DNA of 18,184 nt, taken from contig DASXDG010000282.1 of NCBI GenBank assembly GCA_036490795.1, positions 1-18,184 on the forward strand, written 5' to 3'. Below, piece after piece: positions 8,201 through 13,497 of the stretch (its first letter is position 1; each line of letters opens with the position of its first letter). Position numbers and translations under genes: made by a program. This stretch comes from JAFARZ01 sp036490795. GTDB taxonomy: Bacteria > Actinomycetota > Actinomycetes > Streptosporangiales > Streptosporangiaceae. The notes under the pieces are model-generated. The model was not told where the DNA came from. It saw only the letters and a program-made list of their open reading frames with translations, and made no database searches.

Positions 8201-8361
8201 TCTGCGTGGGCACGCTGGAAGAACGGATCGACGTGATGATCGAGCAGAAGAAGGCGCTGGCCGACAAGATCGTCGGCACCGGCGAGAGCTGGCTGACCGA
8301 GCTGTCCGTCGCCGACCTCCGCTCCGTCCTTGAGCTCTCCCCAGAGGCGGTCAGCTCGTGA
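5293..8361 (+). CDS. helZ: SNF2/SWI2-family ATPase, HelZ type
   Basis: The 1022-residue protein is a superfamily 2 DNA translocase. A long N-terminal region (residues 1 to about 530) has no catalytic motif but contains the segment typical of bacterial SNF2 proteins, around 'KIPLVRLRGQWVELDESHL'. The ATPase core follows: motif I DDMGLGKT with K574, motif II DEAQ from D668, motif III LTGTPVENRLSELWSLMDF, then the helicase C lobe with SLKAGGTGLNLTAASHVIH and motif VI QATDRAFRIGQ (950-960). Length and layout match mycobacterial HelZ (Rv2101). ATG at 5293 follows GGGAGG. All motifs are intact. The stop overlaps the start of a SWIM zinc-finger gene. SNF2 proteins move along duplex DNA and remodel bound proteins; the target here is unknown. 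Confidence 0.93.
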   Translation: MRVLHGLWEHGALCLWAEDSALQAQGSVLPRHAHSGQEPAPHPFAVHAAGLADLLEPVTDLARKAGEDQAVLLLPARDRTPLPSPELTEAPPAGRGKPELTTWLVPVLVMWPAAAISVLAALDAGVADDPGFALGASIPYLAAVSRFAGSLAERGRVLPVLAAEDGGYAARWHPVLAGADAQRAQDLAAATPPICRAASVDDPAELLGQALAALADAAARSRLPSSLLPVRRGRTPVRIPVAERYVVALTSTDARVDGQTPKDEQEAESLAAELAGWLASARMPAGPVRTCFRLTEPDASPDDPWRVEFALQSTQDPSHMLPAAQVWAGAAGLGSGDPVEQLLTGLGGAARLFPELGGALAEMAPVELPLDTAGAFGFLRQTGPLLAGAGFGVLLPDWVRRARLGLKLTTRTKSTGTSPVTPSRFGMKDLVDFRYDLAVGDEKLDAGELAELARRKIPLVRLRGQWVELDESHLNAALRFLERNPPGSMSAEDALTIGLGLTLPEDAPGITVDADGWLGDLLSGQTDRRLRPVPTPPGFTGTLRPYQERGLAWLSFLGELGLGGILADDMGLGKTVQLLSLVASARSERGVGPTLLVCPMSLVGNWQREAEKFTPDLRVHVHHGADRLDGEELTGVLADAELVITTYGVATRDRAALAEVAWARVVCDEAQNIKNHATRQAQAIRALPAATRIALTGTPVENRLSELWSLMDFTNPGLLGSAESFRKRYAIPVERHADADAVESLRKLTAPFCLRRLKTDKTIISDLPDKQEMKVWCNLTAEQASLYQATVDDMLSQIEAAEAESGEQSIGRRGLVLATMAKLKQVCNHPAHLLGDGSRLPGRSGKLARLEEICDEVVAEGDKALCFTQFAEFGTMLRPHLAARLGCPVLFLHGGTTKKRRDAMVAEFAELDEPALFLLSLKAGGTGLNLTAASHVIHVDRWWNPAVEDQATDRAFRIGQRKNVQVRKFVCVGTLEERIDVMIEQKKALADKIVGTGESWLTELSVADLRSVLELSPEAVSS

Positions 8362-9242
8362 GCGACTGGCGGGACTGGGGAGCTTCGCGGCCCATTCGCG
8401 TCGAGGGTGGCGTCCGGGCCAGGAGCCAGCGCGGCTCGATTGGCCAGCAGTGGTGGTCGCGGCGGTACATCGAGGTGCTTGAGTCGTACGGGATGAGCGG
8501 ACGCCTGTCGCGAGGACGCAGCTATGCGCGTTCTGGCCAGGTGGTGGCGTTCACGCTGTCCTCGGGCGAGGTCGCCGCCAAGGTGCAGGGTTCCCGGCCA
8601 AAGCCGTATGACGTGCGCATCGGGGTGCCTGCGCTGACCAAGGCGCAGTGGCGCCGGGTCGAGGAGCGGCTGGCCAGCCAGGCCCTGTTCCGGGCCAAGC
8701 TGCTGGCCGGGGAGATGCCGCATGAGATCGAGGAAGTGTTCGCGGACTGCGGGACGCCGCTGTTTCCTGACGACTTCGACGACATGGACATGTACTGCAG
8801 CTGTCCGGACTGGGGCATGCCGTGCAAGCATCTCGCCGCCGTCTGCTACGTGCTCGCCGAGGCGTTCGACGCCGACCCGTTCGCGATGCTCGCCTGGCGC
8901 GGCAAGGGCAGGGAGGAACTGCTCGGCGCGCTCCGCGCTTCGCCCGCCGCCGTTGTCACCGCCCCGGTCGCGCCACCGCTGGACGAGTGCGTGGACCATT
9001 TCTGGGATGGTGGCCTGAGCCCGGCCAGGCTGCGCGCGCTGACGTCGGCTGCGGGCCCGGCGACCGCGCCCGATCTGCTGCTGCGCATGTTCGATCCGCC
9101 AGCGGTCCAAGTGCGGGGCATGGACCTGGCCGAGATCCTAGCCCCCGCCTACGACCGCCTAGCCGCCTCCGACCCCAACCCCGCCTCCGACCCCAACCCC
9201 GCCCCGGACCCCGGCCCAGCCCCGGACCCCGGCCCAGCCTGA
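8358..9242 (+). CDS. SWIM zinc-finger protein, partner of the SNF2 ATPase
   Basis: The 294-residue protein starts with GTG at 8358, overlapping the SNF2 stop by four bases, so translation is probably coupled. The SWIM signature CxCx6CxH is complete: C147, C149, C156, H158 in MYCSCPDWGMPCKHLAAVCY. The N-terminal 'QQWWSRRYIEVLESYGMSGRLSRGRSYARSGQV' region is typical of the bacterial SWIM family. SWIM domains bind zinc and are thought to mediate DNA or protein contacts; they were first described partly through their association with SNF2 ATPases. The C-terminus (from about residue 272) is a low-complexity Asp-Pro-Ala repeat and is probably disordered. A 93-bp gap separates the stop from the palindromic element at 9335. 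Confidence 0.92.
   Translation: MSDWRDWGASRPIRVEGGVRARSQRGSIGQQWWSRRYIEVLESYGMSGRLSRGRSYARSGQVVAFTLSSGEVAAKVQGSRPKPYDVRIGVPALTKAQWRRVEERLASQALFRAKLLAGEMPHEIEEVFADCGTPLFPDDFDDMDMYCSCPDWGMPCKHLAAVCYVLAEAFDADPFAMLAWRGKGREELLGALRASPAAVVTAPVAPPLDECVDHFWDGGLSPARLRALTSAAGPATAPDLLLRMFDPPAVQVRGMDLAEILAPAYDRLAASDPNPASDPNPAPDPGPAPDPGPA
9171..9239 (+). repeat. 18-bp tandem repeat coding for DPNPA(S/P)/DPGPAP units
   Basis: Three full copies and one 15-base partial copy of an 18-base unit (GACCCCAACCCCGCCTCC and variants with GGCCCAGCC) end directly at the stop of the SWIM gene. The unit is a multiple of three, so copy-number change would keep the frame. It encodes an acidic, proline-rich, probably disordered tail that may vary in length between strains. 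Confidence 0.8.
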
Positions 9243-9334
9243 CCGCCCCGCCAGCACCGCTAGCCACATCAGCACCACCGGCCGCACCAGCACCACTACC
9301 CACACCGGTTAGGTCCCCCGATCGGCGGCGGGTG

Positions 9335-9421
9335 ATTAGCGCGGCAAAAAGGCCCAACGCGGCAGAAAAGGTTGCGGTGAGCAGGTTTTTCCACCGCGTT
9401 GGACAAAATTACCGCGCTAAT
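9335..9421. repeat. 87-bp imperfect palindromic element, copy 2 (better conserved)
   Basis: The arms at 9335-9375 and 9381-9421 (inverted) flank GGTGA. They agree at 30 of 41 positions, including ATTAGCGCGG at both outer ends (10/10), CCAACGCGG (9354-9362) facing CCGCGTTGG (9394-9402), and GAAAA facing TTTTC. It has the same 41+5+41 layout as the copy at 896-982. It lies between convergent genes. Its right end supplies the TAG stop of the acidic-protein gene. As RNA it would make a long interrupted hairpin from either strand, so a bidirectional terminator or a dispersed REP-like element is plausible. Confidence 0.75.
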
Positions 9422-10694
9422 CGCCCGAACGCGCGGGAGCCCACACGCGGCGCATCGCCTCGGCCAGACCCCACCAGCCGAGGGCGGTCAGCCGGTCGTC
9501 CTCGTTGATCGCGCCAATGGCCTGCCAGAGCGAGGTGACCGGCAGGAACAGGCCCTCCATGCCGAGCTCGTCGAATTCCTCGTCGTACTCGATCTCGGCG
9601 TAGTCGATGTCGACGTCGGCGCTCCCGAGGTCGTCCTCGAAGTCGCCCTCGTCGTCCTCGGCGTCTGCCTCGCCCTCGCCCTCGTCGTCGTCGTCATCTT
9701 CTTCGTCGCCCAGGTCTTCTTCGTCGTCCGGGTCGAAGTCGCGGACGTAGGCCGCCAGGTCGGCCGCGGAGGCGGACGTGCCAGGGCCGCCGGTCGCCAG
9801 TACGCTGCTCACCGCGAGCCAGTCGAAGTGGTCAATGGCGCAGATCGAGGCGATGGCGCTGTCTGTCTCGTTCAGCTCGCCGTCCTCGTTGGCGACACCG
9901 GGCTCCCAGTCCGCGGTGCCCACCGGCGAGGCGATTCCCGCGGCGAGCGTCAGCCACAGCTCCGCGTCGTCGTCGGGTAGCTGCTTGGGATCGATCCCGC
10001 CGCACTCGATCAGCAGCTCGGCGGGCCAGCCGGAACTGGCGATGACCTCGCGCAGCCGGGCGCACGCACCGCTCAGCTCCTTGCCCGGCAACGGACGGTC
10101 GGGGACCTGCTCAAGCAGGGCGTCGAGCGCGCTCAGCGCTTCCGCGTCGGCAGCGTCCCACTCGGCGAGGAACTCCTCGTCCTTCTCATCGAGCAAGGCG
10201 TCCATCGGGACGCGCCCGTCGGTCAGTGCCGACGTCATCCAGCCTTCCTGGATGTCAACGTACGCGCGCCGTGCCGCTCGGTCGGCGAGCGCGAGCTTGT
10301 CCGGGTCTATATCGCCGGCGGCGAGCCGTTCCTCCAGGTGATTCACCAGCCGGACGTGCAACTCGGCGGCGAGCTGGCTGCGCTCGGATTCGTCGTCCCA
10401 GACGTGCAGGCCGATGATCCCGGTCGGCTCGGACCCGGTAGCTTCTAGCCAGGTGCGAACGTCGCCGACGGTGGCTTCGCCGTCATCGATCAGCTGCAGT
10501 ACGTCTTCCGCCGACGACCAGAACGGCGCCGACAGCGGATTCCCGGCGGCGAGCATGCCGCGGCGGATGCCGGGCAGCGACTCAAGAGCATCGGCGGCAG
10601 GCACTGTCAGCAATGCGAGTGCGACATCGCGCCTGGTCAGAGCCGCGAGCGGGCGATTTGCCAGTTCGGCGACACGATCAGCTTCAAGGTTCAC
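9417..10694 (-). CDS. Acidic protein of unknown function downstream of serS
   Basis: I do not recognise this 425-residue protein. It has no membrane segment or signal peptide. The N-terminal two thirds look mainly helical (for example LAALTRRDVALALLTVPAAD and SERSQLAAELHVRLVNHLEE). Residues about 318-379 are almost all Asp, Glu and Gly (DEEDDDDDEGEGEADAEDDE). A short helical C-terminus with three Trp follows (LTALGWWGLAEAMRRVWAPA). Codon use is GC-rich like its neighbours and the frame is long and uninterrupted, so it is a real gene. The only usable start is GTG at 10694, with a weak ribosome site. It lies 42 bases after serS in the same direction, possibly cotranscribed. A nucleic-acid-mimic or protein-binding role for the acidic stretch is conceivable but unproven. 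Confidence 0.82.
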   Translation of the reverse strand: MNLEADRVAELANRPLAALTRRDVALALLTVPAADALESLPGIRRGMLAAGNPLSAPFWSSAEDVLQLIDDGEATVGDVRTWLEATGSEPTGIIGLHVWDDESERSQLAAELHVRLVNHLEERLAAGDIDPDKLALADRAARRAYVDIQEGWMTSALTDGRVPMDALLDEKDEEFLAEWDAADAEALSALDALLEQVPDRPLPGKELSGACARLREVIASSGWPAELLIECGGIDPKQLPDDDAELWLTLAAGIASPVGTADWEPGVANEDGELNETDSAIASICAIDHFDWLAVSSVLATGGPGTSASAADLAAYVRDFDPDDEEDLGDEEDDDDDEGEGEADAEDDEGDFEDDLGSADVDIDYAEIEYDEEFDELGMEGLFLPVTSLWQAIGAINEDDRLTALGWWGLAEAMRRVWAPARSGD

Positions 10695-10736
10695 GCCTCG
10701 CAGCGTACGCCCTTTATCGGGCCTCCGCGCAGCCCG

Positions 10737-11999
10737 TCACAGATGCTCGACACCGCCCAGGTAGGGCCGAAGGACCTCGGGCACACGCACGCGCTGATTC
10801 TCGTCCTGGAAGTTCTCGATCAGCGCCGCGAGCAGCCGTGGGGTGGCGATCGCTGTGTTGTTCAGCGTGTACGCGAACTTAACCGTGCCGTCTTGGTCGC
10901 GATACCTGACGTTGGCGCGGCGGGCCTGCCAGTCGTGCAGCGACGAGCAGCTGTGCGTCTCCCGGTACGTGCCCAGTGACGGCATCCACGTATTGATGTC
11001 GTTCATCCGGTACTTTCCGACACCCATGTCGCCGGTCGAGCACTCCATCACCTCGTAGGAGAGCCCGAGCCCCTGCAGCAGTTCCTCCGCCGTGCCGAGC
11101 AGCTGGGCGTGCCAGTGGTCGGACTGGGCGTCGTCCGCCGGGCAGATGACGAACTGCTCGACCTTCTCGAACTGGTGCACGCGCAGTAGCCCGCGCACGT
11201 CGCGGCCGGCGCTGCCCGCTTCGCGCCGGAAGCACGGCGAGATTCCGGCATACCGGACCGGGAGCTGCTTGAAGTCGAGGATCTCACCGGAATGGAAGCC
11301 GACCAGGGCCACCTCCGCCGTACCGGCCAGATAGAGGTCGTCGGCGGTGATCGCGTACGTTTCCTCCCGGTGCAGCGGGAACTGGCCGGTCCCGATCAGC
11401 GCCTCCTCGCGGACCAGCGTCGGCACCGAGATCAGCAGGAAGTCCTTGCCGTTCAGCAGGTCGAGCGCATAGGAGTGCATGGCGCGCTCCAGCAGGACGG
11501 CCGCGCCGGTCAGCGCGTAGGCGCGCTCGCCCGCGACCTTGCGGGCACGGGCGAAATCCGCCCAGCCGCGCCGCTCGAGCAGTTCCACGTGATCGAGCGG
11601 CTCGAACGCGAACTCCGGCGGCTTGCCGTGCGTCCTGATCACCACGTTCGCCGACTCGTCGGGCCCGACCGGCGTGCCTTCCCAGGGGATGGTGGGCGTC
11701 AGCAGCAGCAGTGCCTCCAAACGCGTGCTGGCCTCGGTGAGCTGTTCACGCAGCGACTTCAGGTGCTCGTCCAGTTCGGCGGATTCCCGGCGCAGCGCGG
11801 CCCGCCGTTCCTCATCGGCCTTCGCGAACTCCTTGGACGAGCTTTTCCGCCGGGCCTGCGCCTGATCCAGTTCGCCTTGCAGCCGGCGGGTCTGGGCATC
11901 GAGTTCCAGCAGCTCGTCCACATCGAGGTTGAGACCCTTAACGCGGACCGCGTCCTTTACCGCGTCCGGGTTCTCCCTGATGAATCGCCTGTCCAGCAT
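10737..11999 (-). CDS. serS: Seryl-tRNA synthetase (class II), Thermus-like variant
   Basis: SerRS charges tRNA(Ser) with serine in the cytoplasm. The 420-residue product has the N-terminal tRNA-binding coiled coil (about residues 30-100) and a complete class II core. Motif 2 is CFRREAGSAGRDVRGLLRVH (from C256), and motif 3 is NNTAIATPRLLAALIENFQ (from N380). Between them lies 'GTYRETHSCSSLHDWQARRA'. From memory, the blocks PPEFAFEPLDHVELLE, FHSGEIL, TGDMGVGKYR and YTLNNTAIATPR resemble Thermus thermophilus SerRS more than the mycobacterial and Streptomyces enzymes, which have a 'TLNGT' motif 3. ATG at 11999 begins the family sequence MLDRRFIRENPDAV. It could be the only SerRS or a second, drug-insensitive copy. 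Confidence 0.95.
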   Translation of the reverse strand: MLDRRFIRENPDAVKDAVRVKGLNLDVDELLELDAQTRRLQGELDQAQARRKSSSKEFAKADEERRAALRRESAELDEHLKSLREQLTEASTRLEALLLLTPTIPWEGTPVGPDESANVVIRTHGKPPEFAFEPLDHVELLERRGWADFARARKVAGERAYALTGAAVLLERAMHSYALDLLNGKDFLLISVPTLVREEALIGTGQFPLHREETYAITADDLYLAGTAEVALVGFHSGEILDFKQLPVRYAGISPCFRREAGSAGRDVRGLLRVHQFEKVEQFVICPADDAQSDHWHAQLLGTAEELLQGLGLSYEVMECSTGDMGVGKYRMNDINTWMPSLGTYRETHSCSSLHDWQARRANVRYRDQDGTVKFAYTLNNTAIATPRLLAALIENFQDENQRVRVPEVLRPYLGGVEHL

Positions 12000-12117
12000 C
12001 GCCTACGGTCACCCTCGTCAGTTATTGAATGTGCGCAACACGCCACCGAAACGCTACCAGCACTCGTTGCGACCCGCCTTTCGATAACAGGCCCCAGACG
12101 ATCGCGTACCGTGAAGG
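12000..12117. promoter_or_regulatory. Divergent region between serS and the YdjM-like gene
   Basis: This 118-bp gap separates divergent starts. On the minus strand CAATAACT (about 12021-12028) is a possible -10 for serS. On the plus strand TACCGT at 12107-12112, five bases before the GTG, would fit a leaderless start. No T-box (no specifier stem or antiterminator sequence) and no clear inverted repeat were seen. Confidence 0.3.
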
Positions 12118-12582
12118 GTGCTCGTCACCAACCATGTCCTGTCCGGCGCGCTGATCGGCGCGGTAGTGCGCAGGCCGCTGCCCGCGCTCGCGATGGGTGT
12201 GGTCTCCCACTTCGTGCTCGACATGGTGCCGCACTGGGGGAACTGGGACGACGAGGAGCAGTTTCTCCGGATAGCGGTGCGGGACGGGCTGGCTGGCCTG
12301 GCCGCGATCGGGATCATCACGGCGGCGACGCCGCCGGAGCGGAGGCTGGCGGTCCTGGCTGGCATGGCCGGCGCCGCGGCACCAGACCTGGACAAGCCGG
12401 CCCGGCTCTGGTTCGGGCACTCGCCGTGGCCCGCCGCGGTGGACAGGTTCCATTCCGCCATCCAGAACGAGGCACCGGGCAGGCTGCGCTATGAGCTGGC
12501 CACGATGGCAGCCATGGCCACCGGCCTGGCAACCGCGCGCGCGAGGCGGCGCGACGCGCGCCGAACAGCGCCCGCGCGCTAG
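12118..12582 (+). CDS. Small membrane protein, YdjM/metal-dependent hydrolase-like
   Basis: The 154-residue product has the layout of the YdjM-type inner-membrane putative hydrolases. It has an N-terminal NH pair (MLVTNHVLSGALIG), a helix ending in HFVLDMVPHWGNW with H31, D35 and H39, and further hydrophobic stretches (DGLAGLAAIGIITAATP, LAVLAGMAGAAAPDLDKPAR). Conserved His and Asp residues in this family suggest a metal site, but no reaction is established. The C-terminus is Arg/Ala-rich. GTG at 12118 has no spaced Shine-Dalgarno (GAAGG directly abuts it), so the message may be leaderless. The stop codon shares the palindrome CTAG with the stop of the convergent TetR gene. Confidence 0.72.
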   Translation: MLVTNHVLSGALIGAVVRRPLPALAMGVVSHFVLDMVPHWGNWDDEEQFLRIAVRDGLAGLAAIGIITAATPPERRLAVLAGMAGAAAPDLDKPARLWFGHSPWPAAVDRFHSAIQNEAPGRLRYELATMAAMATGLATARARRRDARRTAPAR

Positions 12583-13367
12583 GCGGATATCGGGTAGACG
12601 AGGCCGACCAGGGCGGCAATGTCGCCGAGCGTGATCTCGAACATGGCCCCCGGGTCCTCGAGTGCGAAGTGCAGGTGACCGAACACCTCCATCGACACCG
12701 CGCCGTAGAGCAGCGTCCAGCAGCGCAGGAAGGTGAGCATCGCGCCGACGGGCACGGTGGCGCCGACGGCGGACATATAGCGTTCCAGCTGCTTACGCAG
12801 GCCGGGGTCGATGTCGGCCGGAGCCGGCACCGGGAACGGGTGCGCATCCCACAGCTTCAGGAACAGCGTGAAGTAAACCCCGGCGAACTGCAGCGCGCAC
12901 TCGTCGGCTATGTCCCAGCGCCCGTCGTTCATGCCGGGTAGCGGCACTCCGAACAGCAGGCTGAACTCGGCCGTGTGGGTCAGCGCCCACTGGCGGAAGC
13001 CGTGGCAGGCAGCGGCCATCTCCGCGGTGATATGACGTGGGTCCTTGTGCGCCTCTTCCAGCGAATGCTCTCGCGGGGACGTCTCGCCCGCCGCGTGGAT
13101 GGCCGCGTCGACATCGGCGGCGAGCTCGGTGAATATGCCGGCCACCACGTGCCTGATCAATTCCTCATGGCTCGCGTAATAGCGGTAGAGCCCGGGGGCG
13201 GTCATGCCCATCTCGCGCGCGATGGCGCGCAGCGTGACGGACTCCGGCCCTTCGCGCACCAGCAGGCGCCGGGCGGTCGCGATGATCTCGTCCTTGGTCG
13301 CAGCCCGGAGCCGGTCCCGTCGCGATGGCGACGGGGTTTCGTCGCCGAACCCGGCTGCAACTGGCAC
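12579..13367 (-). CDS. TetR-family regulator with WHG-type C-terminal domain
   Basis: The 262-residue product has a TetR_N domain at about residues 22-72 (DEIIATARRLLVREGPESVT, then REMGMTAPGLYRYYASHEEL). A long C-terminal domain follows, with FRQWALTHTAEFSLLFGVPL and MLTFLRCWTLLYGAVSMEVF, the pattern of the TetR_C/WHG group. GTG at 13367 has GAGGAG six bases upstream. The gene is divergent from an MMPL transporter, with a large inverted repeat in the 130-bp gap. On the minus strand TTGTCA (13431-13426) and TAGCAT (13409-13404), 16 bases apart, form a likely promoter whose -35 touches the left operator arm, so autorepression is expected. The ligand is unknown. Confidence 0.9.
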   Translation of the reverse strand: MPVAAGFGDETPSPSRRDRLRAATKDEIIATARRLLVREGPESVTLRAIAREMGMTAPGLYRYYASHEELIRHVVAGIFTELAADVDAAIHAAGETSPREHSLEEAHKDPRHITAEMAAACHGFRQWALTHTAEFSLLFGVPLPGMNDGRWDIADECALQFAGVYFTLFLKLWDAHPFPVPAPADIDPGLRKQLERYMSAVGATVPVGAMLTFLRCWTLLYGAVSMEVFGHLHFALEDPGAMFEITLGDIAALVGLVYPISA

Positions 13368-13429
13368 GCCTTGCTCCTCTAACTGGCCCTACCTGTGCAG
13401 ACGATGCTAACCCTCGAGTCGGCATTGAC

Positions 13430-13486
13430 AAGAGTTAACGCTGTATGCAAAGTTTGCATCGTAAACAGCTTACAGTGTTAACTCTT
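13430..13486. promoter_or_regulatory. Operator region of the TetR/MMPL pair: 16-bp inverted repeat with nested palindrome
   Basis: AAGAGTTAACGCTGTA (13430-13445) faces TACAGTGTTAACTCTT (13471-13486), matching at 15 of 16 positions. The 25-base middle contains most of the palindrome ATGCAAA-G-TTTGCAT (13445-13459). Each outer arm is itself a near-palindrome around GTTAAC, so two repressor dimers could bind about 43 bp apart. The right arm ends 11 bases before the MMPL ATG and the left arm overlaps the TetR -35, so both genes should be controlled. Confidence 0.8.
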
Positions 13487-13497
13487 GGGAGAAGACT

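Noticed and set aside
7776..9110. Open frame opposite the ends of the SNF2 and SWIM genes (444 residues).
   Set aside because: No family sequence, and both plus-strand genes carry complete motifs here.
9171..9239. CRISPR-like short repeats.
   Set aside because: The units are directly adjacent with no spacers and are translated as part of a protein.
9243..9330. Possible frameshifted continuation of the SWIM protein's Ala/Pro tail in another frame.
   Set aside because: The stretch is Ala/Pro-rich, but its third positions are often A, unlike the genes around it, and slippage of the 18-bp repeat cannot shift frame. It looks like ordinary non-coding DNA.
10695..10736. Terminator between serS and the acidic-protein gene.
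   Set aside because: Only a 5-bp stem (CGGGC/GCCCG) with a 9-base loop could be drawn, too weak to call.
12000..12117. T-box or other amino-acid riboswitch upstream of serS.
   Set aside because: The region is only 118 bp, is shared with a divergent gene, and shows no T-box sequence or specifier stem.
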